A stretch of DNA of 64,000 nucleotides, from positions 4,574,552-4,638,551 of the forward strand of contig JAOSJT010000001.1 in assembly GCA_027493955.1 (NCBI GenBank). Reading direction: 5' to 3'. Every line of letters begins with the position of its first letter. Positions within the stretch are counted from its first letter, which is position 1. Under the pieces are notes generated by a model. The model saw only the letters and a list, made by a program, of their open reading frames with translations, was not told the DNA's origin and searched no databases. This stretch comes from Bacteroidia bacterium. GTDB lineage: Bacteria; Bacteroidota; Ignavibacteria; SZUA-365. Shown in pieces: positions 9,458 through 17,586 of this stretch. The position numbers and the translations under genes are program-made.

Positions 9458-10426
9458 ATGAAAGAGATCAAAAAAATCCTGGTCACCGGCGCTGTCGGTC
9501 AGATCGGTTCGGAACTTACCCTCGCACTGCGCGACAAGTACGGCGCGGAAAACGTCATCGCTACAGGACGCAAGACACCTCCCAGCAAGGAGCTCGAGGA
9601 GTCGGGTCCTTTCCACTACATCGACGTCAACAGCGTCGAGAGCGTGGAAGAGATCATCGAGAAATACTCCATCGACACCGTCGTGCACATGGCCGCGATC
9701 CTCTCCGCCGTCGGCGAAAAGAATCCCACGCTGTGCTGGGACGTGAACATGAACGGCACACTCAACATCCTCAACCTCGGCCTCAAGTACGACATGGCGC
9801 GGGTCATCATCCCCAGCTCCATCGCTGTGTGGGGACCCGGCACGCCCGCGATCGCTCCGCAGGAAATCGCCCTGCATCCCACGACCATGTACGGCGTCAC
9901 CAAGGTATGCGGCGAAGTGCTGGCCGATTATTACGTGCGCAAGAAAGGCCTCGACAGCCGCGGCCTCCGTTACCCGGGCATCATCTCCTCGGAGACCCTT
10001 CCCGGCGGCGGCACCACCGATTACGCCGTGGCGATCTATTATGAAGCCGTCAAGAACAAGCATTACACCTGCTTCGTGCGCGAGGATACGCGTCTGCCCA
10101 TGATGTACATGCCCGACTGCATCAAGGCCACCATGGACCTGATGGAAGCCCCCTTCGCAAACCTGAAGCGCTACAACGACTACAACGTCGGTTCGATGAG
10201 CTTCACCGTGAAGGAACTTGCCGATTCCATCAAGAAAATCATCCCCGACTTCACCGTGGACTACGCGCCCGATTTCCGTCAGGACATCGCCGACTCGTGG
10301 CCCGATGCGGTGGACGACACGGCCGCCCGCGAGGACTGGGGCTGGAACCCCTCGTACGATCTCGACAGCATGACCAAGGACATGCTCGAGAAACTTTCCG
10401 CGCGTCATGCGGCAGGGTTGCTCTGA
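9458..10426 (+). CDS. tdh: NAD-dependent L-threonine 3-dehydrogenase, short-chain (epimerase-like) type
   Basis: Oxidises L-threonine to 2-amino-3-oxobutanoate with NAD+, feeding the adjacent kbl product. The 322-residue protein is of the extended short-chain dehydrogenase/epimerase type, as in Flavobacterium and archaea, not the zinc medium-chain enzyme of Escherichia coli. Evidence: the Rossmann glycine motif TGAVGQIG at residues 10-17, the catalytic Y145-x3-K149 in MYGVTKVCGE, and the RYPGIIS segment typical of this subgroup. The stop codon TGA lies within the start of a GAGCGAAGAG-type repeat. It shares the kbl transcript, and a strong hairpin 74 bases downstream probably ends it. Confidence 0.94.
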   Translation: MKEIKKILVTGAVGQIGSELTLALRDKYGAENVIATGRKTPPSKELEESGPFHYIDVNSVESVEEIIEKYSIDTVVHMAAILSAVGEKNPTLCWDVNMNGTLNILNLGLKYDMARVIIPSSIAVWGPGTPAIAPQEIALHPTTMYGVTKVCGEVLADYYVRKKGLDSRGLRYPGIISSETLPGGGTTDYAVAIYYEAVKNKHYTCFVREDTRLPMMYMPDCIKATMDLMEAPFANLKRYNDYNVGSMSFTVKELADSIKKIIPDFTVDYAPDFRQDIADSWPDAVDDTAAREDWGWNPSYDLDSMTKDMLEKLSARHAAGLL

Positions 10427-10462
10427 GCGAAGAGCTTAGAGCAAAGAGCTTAGAGCGAAGAG
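10425..10462 (+). repeat. Purine-rich GAGCGAAGAGC-type repeat (R1)
   Basis: About 2.7 copies of a 14-base unit of the form GAGCRAAGAGCTTA. It begins inside the tdh stop codon. It is purine-rich on the plus strand, and a pyrimidine-rich counterpart (R2) stands about 160 bases further on in opposite orientation. Confidence 0.75.
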
Positions 10463-10499
10463 TCGCTTACCGACGCTGACTCCGGCAGATTGAAACTTG

Positions 10500-10529
10500 A
10501 GAGGGATGAGTTGTTAAGCTCATCCCTCT
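10500..10529. terminator. Strong hairpin, probable bidirectional terminator
   Basis: An 11-base perfect stem (AGAGGGATGAG at 10500-10510 with CTCATCCCTCT at 10519-10529) and an 8-base loop, followed by a pyrimidine-rich TCTATTCT. It sits between convergent genes tdh (+) and the lipoprotein gene (-), so it may serve both; the T-tract is imperfect. Confidence 0.6.
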
Positions 10530-10623
10530 TCTATTCTGACGTATACCCGCCGCGTAGCTTCGATTTACGTTCCTTGCTTCCCGCTTCCCAATTAACGACC
10601 GTAATTCCGCTCACTACGCACAC

Positions 10624-10666
10624 CGCTCTCGGCTCTCCGCTATTCGCTCTCCGCTCTACGCTCTCC
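10624..10666 (-). repeat. GAGAGCGGAGAGC-type repeat (R2)
   Basis: A run of 6-8-base GAGAGCGG/GAATAGCGG units, purine-rich on the minus strand. It starts within the last codons and the TAG stop of the minus-strand lipoprotein gene. Twenty-six bases to its left is ATTAACGA (10591-10598), a motif that also precedes R4 at nearly the same distance. Confidence 0.75.
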
Positions 10667-11687
10667 TCCGCAGCGCGTAACGCAGCAGTACGCCGAGAGC
10701 GGCGAGGGCGAGCAAAGCGCACAGAATCACGAAACTCCAGTTCAGGCTGCGTGATTCCGCGCGCATGGAGTAATCGCCGATCATGATGGAGCCGATAAAA
10801 TCCTTCCATTCGCACATCGAGCCTTTCACGATGCGGGAGTTCGTTGATTGCAGCATCCCGGGCATGCGCAGCCGCGTTGTATACGAATGCTCCATGATAC
10901 TTTTGAGGTAAAACTTCTTTTCGTCAAACTTGCGGAGTTCATCCTCATTCGCGGCCAGCGCGGCTCTCGCCGCGGGCGTGGCGAGCAGGCCGCCGACGTT
11001 GTCCGGCAGAGTGGCTGACTGGCTTTCTTCCAAGGCGTCGATGCATTGCACGAAAAGCGTTTCTTTCATTGCGCGCAATCGCTCGATCGTTAGCTCCGGA
11101 TATGTCACACGGCGAATACCTTTCTCCAATATGAGATAGAAGCTCTCGAAGAGATTGCGTTGCCGCCATAATTCGAAGTGATTCTCCGCATTTTCCAACA
11201 TGAGACTGTCACTTCGACCGTGCTTGGCATCATCGTCGGTATCGGTGCGTTGCAACGCGTCGATTTCCTCCGGAGTCAGGAAGTCGCTAAGGGGAACGGC
11301 ATTGAACGGATCGAAGCGCTTCCACGTCTCTTCATAGCTGTGAATGGTATAGAACCAGTCAAAACGATTTTCGTAACGTGCATGGACTTCCAGCCTGTTT
11401 CCACGCCCGCGCAGTTTCTTATTCATGGCATCGGCGTTTGCGAAGCGCTTTTCGGCGCGTACTCGCTCGCGCCCGTCCCCAAGCGCTTTCCTGCTGATTT
11501 TCCAACTCTCATCGAAATGGAAAGGGAACGGACCAGTCCTCACTTTCGTAGAGTCTCCGGTCATGCTGATTGCACGGACAAGCGATCCATCTTCATACGC
11601 GATGGTTGAAGTGGTGACTTCCAGGCAGCCACTGAACAGTGCGGTACAGCCAAGGCATAATGCAATGGCGAAGAGGCGGTGTAGCAT
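10656..11687 (-). CDS. Hypothetical lipoprotein with C-terminal membrane helix
   Basis: A 343-residue protein of unknown function. It begins with a lipoprotein signal (MLHRLFAIALCLGCTALFSGC, acylated Cys about residue 21) and ends with one strong hydrophobic helix at about 320-340 followed by the basic tail RYALRRRA, so it appears anchored at both ends. The middle is largely helical and highly charged. It starts three bases after the anti-sigma gene stop and is transcribed in the same direction, so it is probably part of the sigma/anti-sigma operon and may be an accessory signalling protein. The last codons RRRA and the stop are built from a GAGAGCG repeat. Confidence 0.75.
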   Translation of the reverse strand: MLHRLFAIALCLGCTALFSGCLEVTTSTIAYEDGSLVRAISMTGDSTKVRTGPFPFHFDESWKISRKALGDGRERVRAEKRFANADAMNKKLRGRGNRLEVHARYENRFDWFYTIHSYEETWKRFDPFNAVPLSDFLTPEEIDALQRTDTDDDAKHGRSDSLMLENAENHFELWRQRNLFESFYLILEKGIRRVTYPELTIERLRAMKETLFVQCIDALEESQSATLPDNVGGLLATPAARAALAANEDELRKFDEKKFYLKSIMEHSYTTRLRMPGMLQSTNSRIVKGSMCEWKDFIGSIMIGDYSMRAESRSLNWSFVILCALLALAALGVLLRYALRRRA

Positions 11688-11690
11688 GGT

Positions 11691-12365
11691 TTATGCTCCT
11701 TGGTGTTGAATGCGTAGCGTGAGCATCGGAGTGATATCGACGTCGGAGGATACACGATCAAAAATCACGTCTTCGATCTGTCGGCGGCATCGCGGATGCA
11801 TTGCGGCGAAGCGGAGCAGCGATTCGGCTTCCACCCGTGAGATCTGCCGGCGTTGATCGAGCATCGTTGCTGTACCGGACGGGAGGCACAGACTGTCCAG
11901 CGAGGCGAGTTGGGCTGTCGTCGGATGGAGTTCGTAGCTGATGTCCACAGTGACAGGCGGCATGGCCGCGTCTGCGAGCGAGCGTGCCAACACCTCCACC
12001 CTGTTGTGAACAGTGATGAACTGCAACAGAAATCCTCCAGCGATGAGCACGAGGAGCATAGCGGCAGCGTAGGGCAGAAACATGGATTGTGCTGTTGAAT
12101 AGTGCGTGCGCTCGCGGGCTCTGCGTTGCTCCTGCTGAGTGATGCGCGCCAGAACCGAGCGTACAATAGCATCCTCCGAGTCCGCATTTGGCAGCGCCTG
12201 GCGAACGGTATTCAACAGCGAATCATACTCCGACATCCCTCCTGTGGCGCTCTCACGGCAGGAAGGGCAACCGCGCAAATGGCGGGCGAGACGGCGCTCC
12301 TGTCGATCGGTGCGTTCGCCATTTCTGTGCAGATGCAGCAATTGTTGAGCGGTGTTGCAGCGCAT
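11691..12365 (-). CDS. Anti-sigma factor with N-terminal zinc-binding motif
   Basis: A 224-residue single-pass membrane protein expected to hold the neighbouring ECF sigma factor at the inner membrane. The N-terminal domain carries a ZAS-like set C3, H29, C33, C36 (H-x3-C-x2-C in RHLRGCPSCRE). A membrane helix lies at about residues 100-120 and a periplasmic sensor part follows. The start at 12365 is chosen over an upstream ATG because it lies one base after the sigma stop and has a GGAAAGGAAG ribosome site within the sigma gene end. The signal sensed is unknown; the periplasmic domain matches no family I recognise. Confidence 0.88.
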   Translation of the reverse strand: MRCNTAQQLLHLHRNGERTDRQERRLARHLRGCPSCRESATGGMSEYDSLLNTVRQALPNADSEDAIVRSVLARITQQEQRRARERTHYSTAQSMFLPYAAAMLLVLIAGGFLLQFITVHNRVEVLARSLADAAMPPVTVDISYELHPTTAQLASLDSLCLPSGTATMLDQRRQISRVEAESLLRFAAMHPRCRRQIEDVIFDRVSSDVDITPMLTLRIQHQGA

Positions 12366-12366
12366 G

Positions 12367-12930
12367 TTACTTCCTTTCCTTTTCATGCATCGCCTGCAGG
12401 AGCGCACGGATGTTGCGGCGCGCGTTGCAGAGATGTGTCTTGATCGTATTCGCATTCATTCCGCTTATCTCCCGTACCTCCTCGACCGAAAGATCCTGCA
12501 GGTCGCGAAGGGTAAATACCAGGCGCTGGGCCTCGGTGAGTCGGCTCGACAGAGATCTGATCAGGTTGAGCAATTGCTCATTATCGTGACGTGCTTCGAT
12601 ATCCAGCGAATCAGGAAGCTCATCTACGGGGTACGGGACAAACAGCGCACGACTGCGTTTGCGGGCTCGCAAGGTATCGAGACAAATGTTCGTGACAATC
12701 GTGTACAGCCAGGTGGTGAATTTCACGCCTTCGTCGAAGCGCGGAAGATGCTGCCACACGCGGACGAAGGCCTCCTGTGTTGCCTCGCGCGCTTCCTCCT
12801 CGTCAAGCAGCAACCGGAGCGCAAGCGTCTGCGCATATTGCTGATGCATGCGGATCAGCCCGGCAAATGCGGTGCTGTCTCCCAGTTTGCTGCGCTCGAT
12901 AAGGTGGTGAAGATCCGTCGGTTCTGGCAT
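12367..12930 (-). CDS. ECF-type RNA polymerase sigma factor
   Basis: A 187-residue sigma-70 family factor with only regions 2 and 4. Region 2 runs from LIRMHQQYAQTLALRLL through EEAREATQEAFVRVWQHL and FTTWLYTIVTNICLD; region 4 is LTEAQRLVFTLRDLQDLSVEEVREISG with the HTH helix NANTIKTHLCNARRNIR. The start at 12930 (MPEPTD) is preferred: the longer frame upstream translates a GAGAGC repeat into SALRSPLSALRSP and is not protein-like. It is coupled to the anti-sigma factor gene. Like most ECF systems it probably regulates its own operon, but no promoter motif pair could be fixed by eye. Confidence 0.92.
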   Translation of the reverse strand: MPEPTDLHHLIERSKLGDSTAFAGLIRMHQQYAQTLALRLLLDEEEAREATQEAFVRVWQHLPRFDEGVKFTTWLYTIVTNICLDTLRARKRSRALFVPYPVDELPDSLDIEARHDNEQLLNLIRSLSSRLTEAQRLVFTLRDLQDLSVEEVREISGMNANTIKTHLCNARRNIRALLQAMHEKERK

Positions 12931-12999
12931 TGGCTCTGTATTGCGTGCGTGCTTCGGTTGCCAATGATACGACGAAGAATTTGAAAGGTAAACAGGCGG

Positions 13000-13066
13000 G
13001 GAGCGAAGAGCGGAGAGCGGAGAGCGGAGAGCAGAGAGCGAAGAGCCGAGAGCGTAGTGCGTAGCG
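13000..13066 (+). repeat. GAGAGCGGAGAGC-type repeat (R3)
   Basis: About eight units of GAGCGAA/GAGCGGA/GAGCAGA, purine-rich on the plus strand, in the upstream region of the sigma gene. Its end (GAGCCGAGAGCGTAGTGCGTAGCG) is nearly the reverse complement of the sequence leading into R2, so R2 and R3 belong to one family. With R4 it can form a long imperfect hairpin. Confidence 0.75.
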
Positions 13067-13135
13067 CTTCCGGTATGCTGACGTAGGAGCATTAAATCAG
13101 ATTAACGATTCCCGAATAATTTTCGAAATGCACTT

Positions 13136-13170
13136 GCTCTGCTCTCCGCTCTCTGCTCTCCGCTCTCCTA
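13136..13170 (-). repeat. GAGAGCGGAGAGC-type repeat (R4)
   Basis: About four and a half GAGAGCG/GAGAGCA units, purine-rich on the minus strand, beginning right at the TAG stop of the small membrane protein gene. ATTAACGA stands 28 bases to the left (13101-13108), as it does before R2. Confidence 0.75.
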
Positions 13171-13392
13171 CTCGAACTGCTTCTCGATTTTGTGCAGCGC
13201 GTCCTTGCCGACGGGCGGCAGTGTGTCCTCTCCCAGATAGTGCAGCACGATGGCCAGCGCGATGATGACGATGGCGATGCTCACGGCGAACTTCAGCAGC
13301 TTTTTCACGATCGCGATGATGAGCGACACTACAAGTGCCACGGCGATCATTGCGAGTATGGGATTTTCGAGTAGGGTGGTCAATATTTGCAT
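13168..13392 (-). CDS. Small hypothetical membrane protein
   Basis: A 74-residue protein starting MQILTTLLENPIL with two hydrophobic stretches (about residues 10-30 and 34-52) separated by KKLLKF, and a short polar tail. It resembles small two-helix inner-membrane proteins of unknown role. In-frame ATGs at 13416 and 13428 could give 82 or 86 residues; none has a good ribosome site, and 13392 is chosen because the hydrophobic segment follows directly. Its stop abuts repeat R4. It may be co-transcribed toward the sigma gene, though the repeat-rich gap of 237 bases makes that uncertain. Confidence 0.55.
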   Translation of the reverse strand: MQILTTLLENPILAMIAVALVVSLIIAIVKKLLKFAVSIAIVIIALAIVLHYLGEDTLPPVGKDALHKIEKQFE

Positions 13393-13598
13393 GAACGTAC
13401 CGCAACTGAGTGACATAGCTGCCAGCATTCAATGTAGAACATCCGGGCCGGAATTTCCAAGCGTCACTCACGCGCAGGAGGCAGGCTGCAATGCGCTCTG
13501 CGGTTCCCGCTTGCTGGCTCATTTCCGTGCTGCACTCGCCAAGCGCCCAGCCCTACGCGCTACGCGGCTTTTCACCGTGTCATTGCGTATTTTTGAAC

Positions 13599-14003
13599 AT
13601 GACAGATCCAATAGACGACATCAGCATACCGTTTCACAACGAAATCTATGAAGGGCTGGGAGAGATTCACGGCCGCTTGCGCCTTGGCCATGGCAACCTC
13701 GTGATCGAATACATGGCGAAGGATGCGGTGTTCGGTTTGCTGCGCGGGCGCGTGCGCGAGCTGCGGATTCCGTTGATCGATATCGAGGATATTGAGCTCC
13801 ACAATGGATGGTTCCGAAAACGGATTACTATTCGCTCGAACAGCATCACGAGCTTTGCGGACTTTCCCGGTGCGGAGAGCGGGGTGCTCGTGCTCCGGAT
13901 CAAACGCCGGGATATCGCCCGCGCACAGGTCGGTGTATCGCGGCTGCGTCTGCTGCAATCCGAGCAGAAGCTGAAGGCGCTGGATGAATGGGGAGAGAGT
14001 TAA
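13599..14003 (+). CDS. Small hypothetical protein, possibly PH-like fold
   Basis: A 134-residue cytoplasmic protein with no signal peptide or membrane helix. Alternating strands (GRLRLGHGNLVIEYMAK, VRELRIPLIDIEDIELHNGWFRKRITIRS, VLVLRIKRRDI) ending in a basic helix resemble a bacterial PH-like domain; this is a pattern-based guess. The start at 13599 (MTDPIDD) is taken because the upstream in-frame extension is cysteine- and proline-rich and not protein-like. It stands alone between a minus-strand gene and the LRR lipoprotein. Confidence 0.65.
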   Translation: MTDPIDDISIPFHNEIYEGLGEIHGRLRLGHGNLVIEYMAKDAVFGLLRGRVRELRIPLIDIEDIELHNGWFRKRITIRSNSITSFADFPGAESGVLVLRIKRRDIARAQVGVSRLRLLQSEQKLKALDEWGES

Positions 14004-14088
14004 GGATGGAACAAAGGCTTCGCTCTCATGACAATAGGTTGTCGCCATTCTACACGAGAGTTCTGTTCGCATATATCAGTGAGTATTC

Positions 14089-14736
14089 ATGATGAGAATG
14101 TACTTGTTTGTGCTTGCCATGGTATGTACCTGCTGCATATTTGGCTGCAGTGAAGGCCATACCTCCACGCCCATCGTGCCTCTGAAATTATACGAATCAC
14201 TTGATGAAGCACTAAAGGAACCGTCCCAGGTTAAGAAACTCAGTCTGAAAGACATCGGCGACAGTCTTTCCCCGGAGATAGGAAAACTTGTGAACCTGGA
14301 GTCTCTATTGATCGAACATAGCAGTGTCAAATACCTGCCGGACAGCTTCGTGAATCTCGTCCGATTGAATGCCTTGTATATCCGCGATTGCGGGTTCGAA
14401 AGTATTCCAAAGCAATTATTCGGACTTAAGAATCTACGTTCACTAAGCATTACCATGTGCAATATTGAAAGTATTCCTCCTGAATTAGCTTCGCTGCAAA
14501 ATCTTTGGGTGTTCTCTTTGCGGGCGAACAGATTGAAGGAGTTCCCGAGAGGTCGCGTACAGACGCGGGGCCTCAGTACGCTTTCTCTTGAATCGAACCT
14601 GCTTACTACGTTCGATTATACAAAAGAAGATTTTCCGGTGCTGACGTATCTTTCGTTGTCGTTCAACCCGCTTCCGGATTCGCTCAAGAAACGGCTCCGG
14701 CAGGAGTTTTCGTATGTGACCGTCCTGGGATTGTAG
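14089..14736 (+). CDS. Leucine-rich-repeat lipoprotein
   Basis: A 215-residue exported protein. The N-terminus has a lipoprotein-like signal with the candidate acylated cysteine in FGC (about residue 20). From about residue 45 there are some six to seven leucine-rich repeats of about 23 residues (for example LVNLESLLIEHSSVKYLP, LKNLRSLSITMCNIESIP, LQNLWVFSLRANRLKEFP) with the usual LxxLxLxxN/C core, so it likely binds a protein at the cell surface or in the periplasm. GC content by eye is clearly lower than that of the neighbours, hinting at separate acquisition. No operon partner; tex is 347 bases downstream. Confidence 0.8.
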   Translation: MMRMYLFVLAMVCTCCIFGCSEGHTSTPIVPLKLYESLDEALKEPSQVKKLSLKDIGDSLSPEIGKLVNLESLLIEHSSVKYLPDSFVNLVRLNALYIRDCGFESIPKQLFGLKNLRSLSITMCNIESIPPELASLQNLWVFSLRANRLKEFPRGRVQTRGLSTLSLESNLLTTFDYTKEDFPVLTYLSLSFNPLPDSLKKRLRQEFSYVTVLGL

Positions 14737-15083
14737 GAAATCGGGTACGGACAATCACTTCCCTCATCACACCAATTCGCATCTGCGAACACCGTCGGTG
14801 CGATCAGCTCGAAACCGCTTGCAAAAGCGTCCCGGGCTGGCACAGGGACGGTCTGTTGGGAGAACCCACACCGACGTGTCACATCGCTGCCCCGATTGAA
14901 CGGCTATTCGAATATCCCGCTGGAAGCTGGTACATCCTTCGTTGACCAAAGCGATGGAAAACGTCGTCGCATACGATTCATTCAACGTCTGTCCTTCAGC
15001 GACAATCGTGAAATGCAAATTGCCCCGCAGCGAACGGGCATGTATATTTTAAGGCTGTACGGATATTTCACACGGGAACCCCC
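14737..15083 (+). promoter_or_regulatory. Intergenic region before tex
   Basis: A 347-base region without a convincing gene; short frames on both strands lack ribosome sites. The AT-rich stretch around 15040-15070 just before tex (ATGTATATTTTAAGG) is the likeliest promoter area, but no clear -33/-7 pair could be fixed. Confidence 0.3.
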
Positions 15084-17318
15084 ATGCTCGACATCACCGC
15101 AACTCTTATAGCCGAATTTTCGCTTCAACCCTGGCAGGTGCAGAACACGCTTGCTCTGCAGGCCGAAGGCGCCACCGTGCCGTTTATCGCACGCTACCGC
15201 AAGGAAAGAACGGGAGAGCTGAACGAAATCCAGCTTCGCGATCTGTTTGAACGCTTCGCCTACCTCACGGAACTGGAAGAGCGCAAAGTCGCCATACTGC
15301 AATCCATCGAGGAGCAGGGCAAGCTCACCGACGAACTCCGCATGCGCATCGAGGCCTGCATGCAGAAGACGGAGCTTGAGGATCTGTATCTGCCGTTCAA
15401 ACCCCGCAAGCGCACACGCGCCACCATCGCGCGCGAGAAGGGCCTCGAACCCCTCGCCGACCTTATCACCGGCTGGAACTCCCCCGAAACGCACGACGCG
15501 GATCTGCTGGAAGCCGCCCGCGCCTTCATCAACGAGGAATTGGGCGTCGCGACAGCCGAGGAAGCCCTCGCGGGCGCATCTGACATCCTCGCTGAGCAGG
15601 TAGCAGAGAATGCCGACCTGCGTGCCTGGGTGCGTAAGCATTTCACCGAAACGGGGATGTTTCGATCGAAAATCAAGCCCGAATTTCCGGAAGGCAGCAC
15701 CAAGTACGAAATGTACCGCGACTACACGGCCAACGTCCGCGACATTGCCCCGCACAACATGCTCGCCATGCGCCGCGGCGAGACCGAGGGCGTGCTGTCC
15801 TTCGATCTGCTGTACGAAGAAACACCTGTGCTCACGCATATCGAGCAGAAGACGATGTTCAGCGGCGCCGAGAGCGTGCGCAGCTTCTGGCGCCCGATGT
15901 GCAAGGACGCCTTCGACCGCCTGATGAAGCACACCCTCATCGGCGAAGTGCGCTACGAAAAGAAAAATGAAGCCGATCTCGCATCCATCCGCACCTTCGG
16001 CGACAATCTCCGTGAGTTGCTCCTCGCCTCTCCCGCGGGTATGACCCCGACGCTGGGCATCGATCCGGGCTTCCGTACGGGCTGCAAGGTGGTGGCCATC
16101 GACAGGACGGGCAAGTTTCTGGAATACCGGACACTATTCCCTCATACCGGGGCGGGCGGACGCGCCGAAGCGGCGAAACACCTGCTCGACATGCTGCACC
16201 GGCATTCCATCGAACTCATCGCCATCGGAAACGGTACCGCAGGGCGTGAAACCGATGCTTTCGTGACGGAAGCGCTTGCGGGCACGGATATCCGGCCCGC
16301 GAAAGTTATGGTCAACGAATCCGGCGCATCGATTTACTCCGCCAGTGAGGTGGCCATCGAGGAATTTCCCGATCTTGACCTAACCGTCCGCGGCGCCATT
16401 TCCATCGGCCGCCGATTGCAGGATCCACTCGCCGAACTTGTGAAAATCGATCCCAAATCCATCGGTGTCGGACAGTATCAGCACGATGTGGATCAGCGGC
16501 TGCTGAAGAAGAAGCTCGACGAGACGGTAGAAAGCTGCGTGAATTACGTGGGCGTGGATCTGAACCTCGCATCGAAGGAACTCCTCAGCTATGTGTCCGG
16601 ACTCACACCGTCGCTAGCGCGTAACATCATACAGTACCGCAACGAGAACGGAGCGTTTCGCAGCAGGAAGGAGTTGCTCAAGGTACCGCGCTTCGGACCC
16701 AAGGCCTTCGAACAATGCGCCGGCTTTCTCCGCATCCGCGCGGGTGAGAATCCCCTCGACAATACCGGCGTCCATCCCGAAAGCTATCATGTGGTGGAGA
16801 CCATCGCCGGCGACTTGCAGCTCTCCGCCGATCGCATCGCCGAAATCTCGGCGCGCGTGAAGGAACTCGACATCCGTCGCTACGTCACGGATTCCATCGG
16901 CGAACCGACGCTGCGCGACATCCTGCGCGAACTCGAGAAGCCCGGACGCGATCCCCGTGAGAGTTTCAGCTACGCGAAATTCCGCGACGGCATAAACGAA
17001 ATCACGGATCTCACGCCTGGCATGGAGCTCGAAGGTGTGGTAACCAACGTCGCCAACTTCGGCGCCTTCGTCGACATCGGCGTGCATCAGGACGGTCTCG
17101 TGCACATTTCCCAGCTTGCCGATCGCTTCGTGGACGATCCGCGCAAAGTCGTGAAAGTAGGGCAGATCGTTCACGTGCGCGTCGTTGAGGTCAATGTTCA
17201 GCTCAAACGGATTGCGTTGAGCATGAAGAAGGAAGCAGGTGCGTCACGACCACAGCAGAAAAAAGCCGAGCCGTCGTATTCGCTGGATGATTTGAAGGCG
17301 AAATTCGGGTCGAGGTGA
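15084..17318 (+). CDS. tex: Tex-family RNA-binding transcription accessory protein
   Basis: A 744-residue cytoplasmic nucleic-acid-binding protein of the Tex/Spt6-like family, linked to transcription elongation and RNA handling. Domains in order: the N-terminal helical Tex region with the family motif ATVPFIARYRKERTG at about residues 31-45; a YqgF/RNase-H-like core beginning TLGIDPGFRTGCK at about 322; a helix-hairpin-helix pair around 500-560 (LTPSLARNIIQYR, LLKVPRFGPKAFEQ); and an S1 RNA-binding domain at about 648-715 (GVVTNVANFGAFVDIG). Length is in the usual range. It appears to be a single-gene unit. Confidence 0.96.
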   Translation: MLDITATLIAEFSLQPWQVQNTLALQAEGATVPFIARYRKERTGELNEIQLRDLFERFAYLTELEERKVAILQSIEEQGKLTDELRMRIEACMQKTELEDLYLPFKPRKRTRATIAREKGLEPLADLITGWNSPETHDADLLEAARAFINEELGVATAEEALAGASDILAEQVAENADLRAWVRKHFTETGMFRSKIKPEFPEGSTKYEMYRDYTANVRDIAPHNMLAMRRGETEGVLSFDLLYEETPVLTHIEQKTMFSGAESVRSFWRPMCKDAFDRLMKHTLIGEVRYEKKNEADLASIRTFGDNLRELLLASPAGMTPTLGIDPGFRTGCKVVAIDRTGKFLEYRTLFPHTGAGGRAEAAKHLLDMLHRHSIELIAIGNGTAGRETDAFVTEALAGTDIRPAKVMVNESGASIYSASEVAIEEFPDLDLTVRGAISIGRRLQDPLAELVKIDPKSIGVGQYQHDVDQRLLKKKLDETVESCVNYVGVDLNLASKELLSYVSGLTPSLARNIIQYRNENGAFRSRKELLKVPRFGPKAFEQCAGFLRIRAGENPLDNTGVHPESYHVVETIAGDLQLSADRIAEISARVKELDIRRYVTDSIGEPTLRDILRELEKPGRDPRESFSYAKFRDGINEITDLTPGMELEGVVTNVANFGAFVDIGVHQDGLVHISQLADRFVDDPRKVVKVGQIVHVRVVEVNVQLKRIALSMKKEAGASRPQQKKAEPSYSLDDLKAKFGSR

Positions 17319-17369
17319 TGTGCATCGGCTGTAAGCCGGAGCGCTTGCTTGATCCCGGGAACATGGAAA

Positions 17370-17385
17370 TCGATTCATGAATCGA
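17370..17385. repeat. 16-base perfect palindrome after tex
   Basis: TCGATTCATGAATCGA reads the same on both strands and lies 52 bases past the tex stop. It lacks a loop and a T-run, so it is more like a protein-binding site or chance palindrome than a terminator. The following 150 bases are strikingly C-rich and G-poor on the plus strand. Confidence 0.4.
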
Positions 17386-17586
17386 AATCCAGGCTTCCAC
17401 ATCCCGAAAAACTTCGCTTCTCACCCACCCCAGACCAAAATCTACCTCCCAAACCCCCACTCTCTCCCGACACTCCACATCGAAGTCCCCCTCTCACCAC
17501 GCTCCGCCTCTCCGCTCAGACCTCGCCGGCCCCGGAGTACACTCCGCTCTTACCAACCATCACGGGAAAAAAAACAAGGCTCCCCG

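Noticed and set aside
12931-13092. Longer sigma factor starting at 13092
   Set aside because: The extra 54 residues translate repeat R3 (SALRSPLSALRSP) and have no counterpart in ECF sigma factors.
17370-17385. Palindrome as rho-independent terminator of tex
   Set aside because: It has no loop and no T-run; it is left as a palindrome of unknown role.
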